From Qipengyuania sp. S6317L1 (lineage in GTDB: Bacteria > Pseudomonadota > Alphaproteobacteria > Sphingomonadales > Sphingomonadaceae): 64,000 nucleotides of DNA. The stretch spans positions 1-64,000 of the forward strand of contig NZ_JALKAJ010000005.1 of the NCBI RefSeq assembly GCF_023015615.1, written 5' to 3'. Made by a program: the position numbers and the translations under genes. Positions 51,892 to 62,500 of this stretch are shown in pieces. The notes beneath the pieces were generated by a model. That model saw nothing but the letters and a program-made list of their open reading frames with translations. It was not told the DNA's origin and ran no database searches. The number at the start of each line of letters is the position of its first letter. The stretch's first letter is position 1.

Positions 51892-54072
51892 TCAAAACCG
51901 ATACCGCAATTCGGCCGAAACCGAACGAGAAACAAATGACCGCACAGTCGGCAGCTCAGACGGCGGGAACTCAATGCGTTTGGGCTCGAAAAGGCCTTCG
52001 CCATTCACGGCAAACTCGGCGCCGTTTCCAAAGTCATACGCGAGGCGAAAATCGCCAGAGAGGTATGAACCAGCAGAACCGTTGCCAACCTCGTCAACGT
52101 AGCGGAGCTTGGCAGTCAGCTGCCAATTCGATGCGATCTCGACATCGTTTGTGAGCGCGGCCTGATGGCGCGGAGAATTCTCGGGCGAAAGGACAAGGTA
52201 AAATGGCCGATTGCTGAGCGGATCTTGCGCCAAATCGAAGTTGAAATGAGAATAGCTTGCCTTAACCCTCCACCAAGGGGCGATTTGGCCGGTGACGAGT
52301 GCTTCGATACCCCAGGTCTGAAGCCGGCCGCGACCCTTGAGTTGGGTTTGCTGCTCAACTGCGAGGGGGAAGGGGATGCCAGGCGCAAACAGAAGCTGCG
52401 AACTGGTCGGCGTTGGCGAAACCACCCGCTTGTAGCGATTGTAATAGCTCGCCAGATCAAGGTCCCATCCTTGAACCACGCTGAACCGAAGACCCGCCTC
52501 AAATGCTGTCAGACGCTCGCTTGGAAGGTCGGGGTTGGGCGTAAGGACCGGAAAGACCGGAAGGGGTGAAGGGTTGTCCGCCGTATTTGGCGGGATGAAG
52601 AAGACTTCGAATTGAGCCGTGCGCGCGAAACGTGATGGCGTTCGCGCAGCGCGTGAAACACTTGCCCAGATGGCGAAGTCGTCGCTGGGTCGATAGAAAA
52701 TGCGTGCGCTTGGCTAAAATTCGGTGCCGGTAAAGTTGTTGTTTTCAAGCTTGGCACCGATGCTGAGGCGCAAATGATCCGGAACAAGCGTGATCTCGTC
52801 CTGAATATACCCGCTGATGATTGTGTCAGGCTCGTTGTCCTTTCCAAAGATCGCGTTGGTCGTGAACGTCTCAAAGTCATCCGATAGCCGCCGCGCGCCG
52901 ATACCGATGCTGAGATCATGCGCGGGATTAGGCTTCCAGTGGATGCCAAGATCAAGGTCTGCGATCGAAGCGGTGTAGTCCGTCAGGCTCAACTCGCTCC
53001 GCACAAGGTGCGAGTAATAGGCTTGCAATCGCCAGTCGAGCCGCTCGTTTTGACGCCTCGTCCAACGGGCAAGCACGTTGGTCTGAGTGAATCCATCTTC
53101 TGTAAGTGATATGTCGTAGCCGGGCGCGAGCGGGTCCTGGTTGAACAGGGAAATGAGGTTGGCAAAGTCGCCATGGGCAAGGTCCGCTTGAACCGTTAGC
53201 GCGTCTCGCTCGCTCGCTTGCCAGTCAATCCGCGTGCCGATTTCCGCGCTTTTGCCTGCATATGGGGCCAGATTATTGCCCTGCTCATCGAGCAACATCT
53301 CATCGCGCCTGAGACTTCCGAAAGCGCGCATAGTCAGATTGTCGTCGAGGCGCAGGCCGTGCGAGACGTTGAGTTCCTGGCGCCGCGTGCTGGCCCGCCC
53401 GACCACATTCGTCCCCAATGTGTCAGCCGAATTGCGCGTGATGATATTGATGACACCATTGACCGCGTTTGCGCCCCACAAAGTTGCCCCGGGCCCGCGC
53501 ACCACCTCTATGCGTTCAATATCGTACAGCGGCAGATTGATCTGGTCCCAGAACACGCCTGATAGCCCGGAGAAATACACCGAGCGCCCGTCAATCATCA
53601 CCAGAAGGGAATTAGCATTTCTTCCGTTGAAGCCGCGAATGGAAACGGCGCTCGCGCCGTTGGTGATTTCGGCGACTTCAACGCCGGGCACCGTGCGAAG
53701 CAGATCGACAATCGTGTCGGCCGGCGATTTTCTGATTTGTTCTTGGGTTATGACATACACTGCTGCGGCGGAATCTTTTACGCTCTGTCGCTTTTTGGCG
53801 ACCGAGGTCGTTTCGAGCACAAGAAGATCTTCAAGCGGCGCCGTGAGCAGAGCGGGATCAATTCCATGCGCGACGACGAATTCCTGATCGTCTTGCTGCG
53901 CAGTTTTCATTGGCTCTACCGACGCATCATTCGACACGGTATTCTCAGCCGGGATGGCGGGCGGCGCCACTGGATCATCGAATGCAAAAGCGACGCTTTC
54001 AACGCCGAGGGCCTGCGCGCCCAGCATGGTAAGCGCGCTGCAAGTTCGCAAGACAGATCTGTGACACTTCAT
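51892..54072 (-). pseudogene. TonB-dependent receptor interrupted by an in-frame amber codon
   Basis: The frame encodes a receptor with a signal sequence, a plug domain (SIRGFNGRNANSLLVMIDGRSVYFSG, VEVVRGPGATLWGANAVNGVINI), and a barrel that ends in ELRYRF. It stops at TAG 52714-52716, after NNFTGTEF. Reading on in the same frame continues with PSARIFYRPSDDFAIWASVSRA and runs to 51892 with no other interruption. A Gln codon (CAG) at this place would restore the barrel, so one C-to-T change explains the break. Truncation at this point removes about 275 residues of barrel. It is upstream of YfiR and the kinase on the same strand. Confidence 0.85.
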
Positions 54073-54109
54073 TGGCCTCGCGAGAGATTTCCGCAGCCGC
54101 AAAAGAAAA

Positions 54110-55819
54110 TTATTGTGCGGCCACGGCTTGAGTGTGCTGCGCAGATGCTGATTTTTCGGGCGGATTTATCAGCGCTCTTGCCTCGATAAGGCTGACCAGT
54201 TGCTCGAAGCTGATAGGCTTGCTTAGTAAGAATCCTTGGCCGAGGTCCGCTCCCATTGCGCTGACCATCGCCAGTTGCTCATCGGTTTCGATGCCTTCGA
54301 CAACTGAATGAAATCCGAGACTGTTCGACAAATTGATGATGCTTTGCATCAACACGAATGCAGACGGCTTCCGGTCCATCGACGTAAGCAGAGACCGGTC
54401 GATTTTCAGACGTGAAAGCGGCAGCTCGGTCAGCCTGGCAAGGTTGGAATATCCGACACCAAAATCGTCAATCGCCAGCGTCACCCCGATGTCGTGGAGT
54501 TTATGCAGATTCTGCACCGTCAACGCTGGCTCACGCATCGCTGCATCTTCGGTCACCTCGATCTGAAGCAACTCGGGTGGGCAATCGCTGCGTTGAAGAT
54601 GCGTTCTGATAAGCGAGATGTATTCAAGGCTGGCCAATTGTTGTGGGGCAACATTGGCGGCAATCATCAAAGGCAGCCCGCGTCGATGAAGCTCGCCTAC
54701 GTACGAAATAACCTTTGCCACGCACCATTCGTTGAACGAGGTGACGAGATGCGTTCGTTCCAGCACGTCGAAAAACTCGGCCGGACGCAAGGTTTCGCCG
54801 TCGGGATGGTTCCAGCGCACCAGAGCTTCGGCGGAGACCATCTGCGAAGTGCGCAGGTCGAAAATAGGCTGGAACACGAATTCCAGCTGCTCCTGCGCAA
54901 GAGCTATGTGCAGTTCGGTTTCCAGCTTGGCAATCTTGCGTGTTTCAAGATCGAGTTCTTCATCGTAAAAGACATACTTGTGTGTTGGACTGGCCTTGGC
55001 CGCATACATGGCCGAATCTGCCGCCTTTATAAGATCGTCGAAACGCGTGCCATGTAGAGGCGCAGCCGCTATTCCTGTGCTGGCCGTCAGCGCAATCAGA
55101 CGATTGTTGTGTGTGATATCGCAGGCGAGAACTTTCAGTATCCGCTTTACCACTCGCTCGATAAGCGAGGCATCGACATCGGCATCGACAAAAATGACGA
55201 ATTCGTCCCCGCCAAAGCGTGAAAGAAAGACGCTTTCAGCCGCTTCATAAGACGAGCCTTGAATGATCATCTGGACAGACAATTGTAGCCGCCGCGCGCA
55301 GGCCTTCAGAACCTTGTCGCCGCAGTCGTGCCCATTTTGATCGTTGATTTCTTTAAAACCGTTCAGATCGACGAACATGAGCCAGCGGGTCGCGCCGTCG
55401 TCCGCCTTCAAAAGGCAACGTTCGACCTCTCGGCGAAAGGAAGCGCGGTTGAGTAGCCCGGTAAGTGGGTCACGGCAGGCCGATTCTTTCAGCCGGATAA
55501 TCTCGTCGGCTTGCGATTGATCATCTTTGGTAGGTGCGGGCGCGGTGGCGGGTTCCTGACCCGACCCAAGCGGCTCATGGCGAGGCCCTTGAGTAACAGC
55601 AAGCGAATGCGGCTGATCTGGCGCCTTGAGTATTTCGCAGAATGTCAAAGCACAAAGCCACGTTGCGCCAAGTGCGATCAGGGCTTCTGGCAGGGGAGCC
55701 GGTTTAGTGCCAGGCGCCACGAGCCATAGCGCAGCGGCCCCGATGCTGGCGATTATCGCCAATGCGCCAAGGCGCAAAGCCATGTTTTGACTTCTGACAA
55801 AGCGCGTAAGCCGGATCAT
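54110..55819 (-). CDS. Membrane GGDEF-EAL protein (c-di-GMP turnover)
   Basis: A 569-residue protein with two N-terminal membrane segments (residues 13-35 and 44-62), a GGDEF domain with an intact GGDEF (SRFGGDEFVIF), and an EAL domain with AEALVRW and DDFGVGYSNLARL. Both catalytic signatures look complete. A Pro/Gln-rich linker separates the membrane part from the GGDEF domain. It lies 37 bp upstream of the interrupted receptor gene and is the second c-di-GMP protein flanking the YfiR/kinase unit. Confidence 0.9.
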   Translation of the reverse strand: MIRLTRFVRSQNMALRLGALAIIASIGAAALWLVAPGTKPAPLPEALIALGATWLCALTFCEILKAPDQPHSLAVTQGPRHEPLGSGQEPATAPAPTKDDQSQADEIIRLKESACRDPLTGLLNRASFRREVERCLLKADDGATRWLMFVDLNGFKEINDQNGHDCGDKVLKACARRLQLSVQMIIQGSSYEAAESVFLSRFGGDEFVIFVDADVDASLIERVVKRILKVLACDITHNNRLIALTASTGIAAAPLHGTRFDDLIKAADSAMYAAKASPTHKYVFYDEELDLETRKIAKLETELHIALAQEQLEFVFQPIFDLRTSQMVSAEALVRWNHPDGETLRPAEFFDVLERTHLVTSFNEWCVAKVISYVGELHRRGLPLMIAANVAPQQLASLEYISLIRTHLQRSDCPPELLQIEVTEDAAMREPALTVQNLHKLHDIGVTLAIDDFGVGYSNLARLTELPLSRLKIDRSLLTSMDRKPSAFVLMQSIINLSNSLGFHSVVEGIETDEQLAMVSAMGADLGQGFLLSKPISFEQLVSLIEARALINPPEKSASAQHTQAVAAQ

Positions 55820-55944
55820 GCCCAGCGTCCTGCCGCGCGGGCGTAAATAATCAGGCGGGAGGCTTCATCGAGAAAATACGTAGAGGAGCCTTAATACCCT
55901 CTACCAAGCGGGAAGATCTTCGCTGCCGAACTGCAACACTTCTC

Positions 55945-55995
55945 CGGAAACTCGCAGACCCTGTGCCGTGCAGGCTTGACGCTTACGGAAACTCG
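55945..55995. repeat. Direct repeat upstream of a TonB-dependent receptor
   Basis: Two exact copies of CGGAAACTCG (55945-55954 and 55986-55995), start to start 41 bp, about four helical turns. They lie 71-121 bp upstream of the receptor start. They could be paired binding sites for a regulator on one face of DNA. Confidence 0.35.
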
Positions 55996-56065
55996 TCCAA
56001 GCGTCCGCCACGCGCATTACCTTATCCCTCTCCCGTGGCGCAGAACCAGTAAAAGGTAAGTATTC

Positions 56066-58345
56066 ATGGCAAAGTCCGCAATTCTCAAGGCCTCAAGCGC
56101 TGTCTTGGCCCTCTCGCTTTCTTCGCTTTCCACCGCTGCATTTGCACAGGCCGATAACGGTGCGGAAACCGCACAGTCGGATAACCAGGATGAGGGTGCT
56201 ATTATTGTGACCGCGCAAAGGCGCGAACAGAGCATCTTGGATGTTCCAATCTCGGTTGCGACTGTTTCGGAAGAAAAACTCGACAATATTCTTGACGGCG
56301 GGGCCGATATTCGCGGGCTCTCTGCGCGAATCCCGAGCGTTTACGTCGAAGGGTCAAACGGGCGCACGGCACCGCGCTTTTACATCCGCGGCCTTGGCAA
56401 TGTTGATTTCGATCTTTCCGCCTCGCAGCCCGTGTCGATTGTCACCGACGACATCGTGCTCGAAAACGTGCTTCTCAAAGGCTTTCCGATCTTTGACATT
56501 GCGCAGACCGAGATTTTGCGCGGGCCGCAAGGCACCTTGTTCGGGCGCAACACGCCTGCCGGTATCATCAAATTTGACACCGCCAAGCCTACCGACACTT
56601 TCGAAGGCTATGTTTCGGGCTCCTACGGGCGCTTCAACTCGGTAAAGCTGAACGGCGCGCTTAGCGGTCCCCTCGGAGACACTTTGTCAGCGCGCGTCGC
56701 CGGTGAGTTTACCCGCCGCGGTGACTTTGTGGAGAACGTGAACCCGGGCGCCGATTTTGCCGGTAACAACGATGGCGAAGATGATCTTGGCGGTTTTTCC
56801 TCGATCGCGGTGCGCACGCATCTGCTGTTTGAGCCTATGCCTGAATTCTCCTCGCTTTTGACTGCGCAGTATCAGCGGCTCGAAGGCACAACGAGCTTGT
56901 TCCGTGCGAACATCCTGTCGCCCGGTTCAAACGAACTCAATGACAATTTTGATCGCTTCAGCGTCGCCTATGATGGGGGCCGCAACAATATCTCGAACAC
57001 CGAGATTTTTGGTCTGACATGGCGCAATGAACTGGACGCGGGGGCAGTCACCTTGACCTCTGTCACAGGCTACTATGTCGGCGATAGCGATGGCATCGGC
57101 GATATCGACGGCGGTACAGGTGCAGGCTTCTTGCCCGGTGGCTCCTTCCCCGGCTTCATCCCGTTTCCATCGGAAACCGGAAGCACCGACACCGATATCG
57201 AGCAATTCAGCCAGGAGCTGCGCATCTCGAACAATGATGGCGGTCCTTTGAGCTGGCAGGTCGGCGCGTATTACTTCACCGACGAATTCACCGCTGACAG
57301 CGCGGCTTTCGATGGGTTTGGAACGCCGGCTCCAACGATCCTGGCGATCACCACGCAAAAGAGTGACGCTTTCGCTGTATTCGGTCAGCTCAGCTATGAC
57401 CTCACCAATGCGCTGACCGTTACTGGCGGCGTTCGCTACACGGACGACGAAAAGACCCTCACCGGTTCGCGTCCGATCGGTTTTCTTGGCCCGATCAATG
57501 CAAGGACCGAAACCAGCGATTCCCAAGTCAATTGGGACCTTGCGCTCAATTACGAGGTTAGCGATGGCGTGGCACTCTTCGGCCGGGTCGCCACCGGCTA
57601 CCGCGGGCCATCGATCCAGGGTCGTCTGCTGTTCAGCAATGCGGTGACGGTTGCCGACAGCGAAACGGTGACCTCATTTGACGCCGGTGTGAAGACATCG
57701 CTGTTCGACAACACCCTGCGCATCAACCTCGCGGGCTTCTACTACGAGGTCGATGATCAGCAGTTCACCGCAATTGGCGGGCTTGGCAACTTCAACCAGC
57801 TCATCAATGCCGACAAGGGCGTTGGTAAAGGCTTCGAGCTCGACATCGATTGGTCACCGGTCGAAAATCTCGACCTGTCTCTGGGTTACAGCCTCAACGA
57901 CACCGAAATTAAGGATGATAACCTGCTGGTCGCATTCTGTGGCGGTGGTTGCACCGTGACCGATCCGACGGTGACAGTGGATGGCACCACGCTTGCAGCA
58001 ATCGACGGCAATCCCTTCCCGCAGGCACCGCGCACGATCCTGACCGCGACGGGCCGCTATGCGATCCCTGTCGGCGGCGGCGAGATCTACCTTTTCGGTG
58101 ACTACACGCGTTTGGGTGAAACCAATTTCTTCCTCTATGAATCGCAAGAATTCAACGTGGATGGCAATTTTGAAATCGGTCTTCGCGCAGGCTACATCGA
58201 CTTCGACAACGGCTTCGAGATCGCAGCCTTTGTGCGCAACCTCACCGATGAAGAAAACCTGATTGGTGCAATCGACTTCAACAACCTCACCGGCTTCGTG
58301 AACGATCCGCAGGTCTGGGGCGTTGAAGCGAAAATCCAGTTCTGA
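56066..58345 (+). CDS. TonB-dependent outer-membrane receptor
   Basis: A 759-residue receptor with a signal peptide (MAKSAILKASSAVLAL to AAFAQ), a TonB-box-like IIVTAQRREQSILDVP, a plug with FYIRGLGNVDFDLSA and TEILRGPQGTLFGRNTPAGII, and a barrel ending VEAKIQF. The ligand is unknown. It is transcribed alone and followed by a clear terminator, and is divergent from the signalling block. Two direct repeats lie upstream. Confidence 0.93.
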   Translation: MAKSAILKASSAVLALSLSSLSTAAFAQADNGAETAQSDNQDEGAIIVTAQRREQSILDVPISVATVSEEKLDNILDGGADIRGLSARIPSVYVEGSNGRTAPRFYIRGLGNVDFDLSASQPVSIVTDDIVLENVLLKGFPIFDIAQTEILRGPQGTLFGRNTPAGIIKFDTAKPTDTFEGYVSGSYGRFNSVKLNGALSGPLGDTLSARVAGEFTRRGDFVENVNPGADFAGNNDGEDDLGGFSSIAVRTHLLFEPMPEFSSLLTAQYQRLEGTTSLFRANILSPGSNELNDNFDRFSVAYDGGRNNISNTEIFGLTWRNELDAGAVTLTSVTGYYVGDSDGIGDIDGGTGAGFLPGGSFPGFIPFPSETGSTDTDIEQFSQELRISNNDGGPLSWQVGAYYFTDEFTADSAAFDGFGTPAPTILAITTQKSDAFAVFGQLSYDLTNALTVTGGVRYTDDEKTLTGSRPIGFLGPINARTETSDSQVNWDLALNYEVSDGVALFGRVATGYRGPSIQGRLLFSNAVTVADSETVTSFDAGVKTSLFDNTLRINLAGFYYEVDDQQFTAIGGLGNFNQLINADKGVGKGFELDIDWSPVENLDLSLGYSLNDTEIKDDNLLVAFCGGGCTVTDPTVTVDGTTLAAIDGNPFPQAPRTILTATGRYAIPVGGGEIYLFGDYTRLGETNFFLYESQEFNVDGNFEIGLRAGYIDFDNGFEIAAFVRNLTDEENLIGAIDFNNLTGFVNDPQVWGVEAKIQF

Positions 58346-58369
58346 TCGCTGACGCTTTGAAAGCAAACA

Positions 58370-58399
58370 GGGGGCTGCCGTCAGGTGGCCCCCTTTTTT
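58370..58399. terminator. Rho-independent terminator of the TonB-dependent receptor
   Basis: A hairpin of GGGGGCTGCC and GGTGGCCCCC (two G-T pairs) with a GTCA loop, followed by T6. It lies 25 bp after the receptor stop codon. Confidence 0.9.
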
Positions 58400-58415
58400 A
58401 TTTGGCGCCAGCAGA

Positions 58416-59408
58416 TCAGGCGAGCATTTCGAGGCAGTTTGCCTCCCGTAAAACCGGGTCGATGCGCTCGCGTGTCGCAAGGGAAAGCGCGGCATATCGC
58501 GCCCTCAAGTCCGAGAGGCATTTCAGCTGATACTTGAAGGTTCCCTGTTCATATGGCAGCCCTCCGACCTCGATGCGGAACATCTCCTCTCCCGCCTCAA
58601 ATGCCGCAGCGTTGGCGATAAGGAACGGCGAGTAAACGCGGCCAATTTCTGCGAGGATTAGCCTGACGACCGGGCGCAGCGCCGCTTGAGGTCTGTCCCA
58701 TTGGCCTTCGATGCCCGACGCATCGTCAACATGTAGCAGCCAGCGAAGCGTATAGGGAAAATCGCGCCGCATCATGGTCTGCGCCGTCGGGTCAACGCCA
58801 AGCTGGGAGATCTGTCCGAAAAGGCCAAACTCTGCGAGCGAAGGGCGGCTGCCAAAAAGCCAGTGTTCATCGACCACATGATCTTCGAGCGCGCGAAGCA
58901 CGCGGCGAACCGAGTTTTCGATGAGAGCAAAGTTTTCAGCCGTGCAGCCGACGATCCCCATGCGTCCGACCTGCCTGTCGCGGAACACCTCTGCTGCCTT
59001 CTGGCTGTTGTCCAGTCCGCCGCCCTTCATCGCATCAAAGGAAAGCCACCGGCTCATCTGCACCTGGTCGACCTCTTCGAGCCAGCGATAGCCGAACATC
59101 GCCTTTGTTAGCCATTCGTCGGCGAAGTCTTCGATCAAATGGGCAAGGAATGCACTGCCTTCATCCTCGGGCACGATGCTGCGAGCGGCGTGGCGGGTTT
59201 CGAGGTCGTAGAGCAGCGGTGTGGAATCGTTGTGAAAGCTGCCATCCGGATATTCGATCACCGGGATCACGGGCGCTTTCACCTTTTGCGCGGCGATTTG
59301 CTGAGCATGGCCCCCGTGCGACCAGACATGCGTGATCCGGCGGTAGCGCAATGCTGCGCGCATCTTCATCGAATATGGCGATGCAAGTGCGCCGTGGATC
59401 GTGTACAT
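58416..59408 (-). CDS. Glutathione S-transferase-like protein, extended
   Basis: A 330-residue protein with an N-terminal thioredoxin-like GST domain (YTIHGALASPYSMKMRAALRY, VPVIEYPDGS-like VIPVIEYPDG, NDSTPLLYDLE) and a helical C-terminal domain (HWLFGSRPSLAEFGLFGQISQL). It is about 100 residues longer than ordinary GSTs, with extra helices at the C terminus. The ATG at 59408 has GGGAG upstream. Substrate and partner are unknown. Confidence 0.82.
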   Translation of the reverse strand: MYTIHGALASPYSMKMRAALRYRRITHVWSHGGHAQQIAAQKVKAPVIPVIEYPDGSFHNDSTPLLYDLETRHAARSIVPEDEGSAFLAHLIEDFADEWLTKAMFGYRWLEEVDQVQMSRWLSFDAMKGGGLDNSQKAAEVFRDRQVGRMGIVGCTAENFALIENSVRRVLRALEDHVVDEHWLFGSRPSLAEFGLFGQISQLGVDPTAQTMMRRDFPYTLRWLLHVDDASGIEGQWDRPQAALRPVVRLILAEIGRVYSPFLIANAAAFEAGEEMFRIEVGGLPYEQGTFKYQLKCLSDLRARYAALSLATRERIDPVLREANCLEMLA

Positions 59409-59593
59409 GTCATTCTCCCTCAATTGGACGAGAATGCCACTGCGAAACAGGATATGGCAACCACCAAACGCCCCCTCCCATGCGATCGGAAATGTCTGGC
59501 TGTGTCTTGCTTTGTCTCACCCAGTCTTTAGTATCGCGAACGTAGGATAGTTTGCGATATTGCAGACTCTTAGGGTCACAGGGGTATCGGATT

Positions 59594-62500
59594 TTGTCTT
59601 CCCAGAAATCGCGTCTTTTCGCATCCGTCGTGGACGCTCAGCCAGAAAACACGATCAACGGAACCGATGGTGATGACATCATCAACGGCACCAGCGGTGA
59701 TGATACAATCAATGGCGGAGACGGCGTTGACGAGATCAACGGCGGAGATGGCAACGACATTATCAATGGTGGCGCTGATCAAGATTTCCTTTTCGGTGAT
59801 TTTGGTGACGACGAGTTGTTCGGCGATGGCGGCGACGACATCATCAACGGCGGCTTCGGAGACGACCTCATCGAGGGGGGGGATGGCGATGACCAGTTGG
59901 GCAGCGATGAGGGGAACAACATCTTCAGGGGCGGCCTTGGAAACGACACCATTTCCGATGGCCTTTTTGGTAACGATCAAATTTTTGGCGGCGAGGGCAA
60001 TGATCGGATGATTGTTTCTGTTGGCGATGACTTCGTCGATGGCGGCGCGGGCGATGATGAGATAAGGCTGGTTCACGATCTTGACGGCGGCAATGTCGTT
60101 GTAAACGCAGGCACTGGCAATGATAGCGTCGAAGTCGCCGGGCAAATCGACGGTGATTTTTCCACGCGCAGCGTCGATATCGACCTTGGCGCAGGCACCG
60201 ACACACTCGATATCGCGAACCTTGCCTCGGGCGGGTTTGAGGTCACTTTGGGGCCGGATGCTGACAGGGTGCGTTTCTTTGATTTCGGCGGTTCGCTGGT
60301 CAATCGCCTTAGCGCAGGGCCCGTTCGTATCACCGATTTCGAGCTTGGTGAGGGCGGCGACTTTCTTCAGATTGCAAACCTTGCAAGCGCCTACAAATCG
60401 TCTGGCGGCGATACGATTGAATGGGTCGATATCGGGGCTGATATGGCGCTGCGATTCAGCAATTCATCCTCTGGCGAGAGTTTCGATGTCGTCATTCTTG
60501 AAGGGCTTCAGTTTGTTGATTTGCCCGATGTGAACACCGACCTTGGCGGCGCGCAGGAGGCCACCAATTTCATCGGCACAAGAGGCAGCGATGAATTTAT
60601 CGGTTCTGAATTCAACGACACCTTTACCGATGGCGGCGGCGGCAACGATACCTTCGTTGGCAGAGGCGGCGATGACCAATTCAGGATTCAGCGTTTTGCA
60701 GGCGGTGATAACAATGTGAGTGTCGATGGCGGCGCGGGTAACGATTCCCTCTTCATTGATGCCAGTGTTGGCGGTTTCTTCACCATCGACATGGGCGAAG
60801 GCGATGACTTCATCAGCATGTCACGTGATCCAAGCTTTACAACCGCGATCACGCTAGGCGCAGGGTCGGACACCATCCGTCAGACGAGCACGGCGACAGC
60901 GACTATCCTCGACTTTGAGACAGGCGATGGCGGGGACATTTTTGATCTCGACATCAGCCAATCGATTGTCGACAGCAATGGCGATCCGTTCGGCACGGGC
61001 GAGCTTGCTCTGTTTCAGGATGGCAACAGCGTTGTCCTTCAACGCGTCTCGCAATTTACAGACGGCACTATCACCACGCTGGCGGTGTTCCAGAACACGC
61101 TGGTGGAAGACTTCACCTCGTTCAACTTCGGTGGGATTATTGATCCGGTTGCTGGAGGGGAAGGCGACACCTTCGAGGGGACCGAGAACGCCGATACCTA
61201 CACCGGAACAGCGGGACAGGACACGGTCAATGGCAATGGCGGTGACGACACGCTTGACGGCGCGGACGGTGACGACACGATCGACGGCGGCGCGGGCGCT
61301 GACACGATCACGGGGGGCTTTGGCAACGACATCATTCGCGGCGGCGACGGCGATGATGTGATAAACGAAGCGTTTGGCACCAATATGATCTTTGGTGGTG
61401 GTGGAAACGACACCATCAACATCACAGGCTATTTCGGCAGTTCCTTCTCGCTTGATCCAGATCAGATATTTGGCGGTGCCGGAAACGATACCGTGAACTT
61501 CTTCCGCTCCTCCAGCGATGCGATAATCGTCGATCTGGGCGACGGGGACGATCGTATTGTTTTGAACAACCAGCCACGCTCTAATGAGATCACGCTTGGC
61601 GCTGGCTCGGATGTGGTCGATATGAACGCGCTTGGGCAAAGCACGTTCCTTACCAGCCGCCCGATCATCATCACCGATTTCGAGGCTGGGGACGGCGGCG
61701 ACAAGCTTGAATGGGAGACGTGGATACGCCTCCAAACGGACAGTGTTGGCGATCCTGATTTCAATCCCTTTGCCTTGAGAGAGACAGTTCTCACCCAGGT
61801 GGGCAATGACGTGCAGCTCGAGTTTGCGTTCAGCAATTTTGGAGATGGTCCGCGAATTGTCATCTTCCAGAACACGCAAGTGGGTGATTTCACGACGTTC
61901 AATTTCGGCTTTGATCCGGATGCCCCGCTGGCACCGGGTGATGATTTCGTGGGGACTTCCGAGGACGACTTTTATCGCGGCACCAATGTCGATGACACTG
62001 CTGCCGGCCTTGGCGGAAGGGACAGCCTTATCGGTCGGGCGGGCGATGATACGCTTGACGGCGGCACTGGCGATGATGATCTTGATGGCGGCATTGGCGA
62101 CGACATTCTTATCGGAGGTGATGGAGCCGACAATATTCGCGGAGGATCAGGCGCTGACGCCATCTCTGGCGGCAATGGCAACGATTTCATCGACGCAGGT
62201 ATCGGCGACGGCGCGCTTGATATCATCGATGCAGGCGACGGCGACGATCAAATCAACTTCTCTGGCTCGAATGACACCTACATTGGCGGCGCTGGAATTG
62301 ACGAACTCATCTTTTCGTCTTTCGGCGGCTCCTTGAGCGAAGCGGTCGATATCGACTTTTCCGACTACATCGCAACAGGCGTCTTCCTGCTCGGCGGGCA
62401 AGCGATCAGCGATATTGAGAACGTCCTCTATTTCGGTGAAACGAGTGCTTTCGATGACCGCGTGATCTGGGGCGAGGCTTACACCTTCGGCCAATTTATT

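Noticed and set aside
51892..52479. Separate small gene for the C-terminal receptor fragment
   Set aside because: The frame continues without interruption from the amber codon and has no start site or signal sequence of its own; it is part of the interrupted receptor.
60854..61879. Minus-strand frames of 200-340 codons across the RTX gene
   Set aside because: Low-complexity repeats on the plus strand leave stops rare on the other strand. The plus frame gives Gly/Asp-rich RTX motifs throughout.
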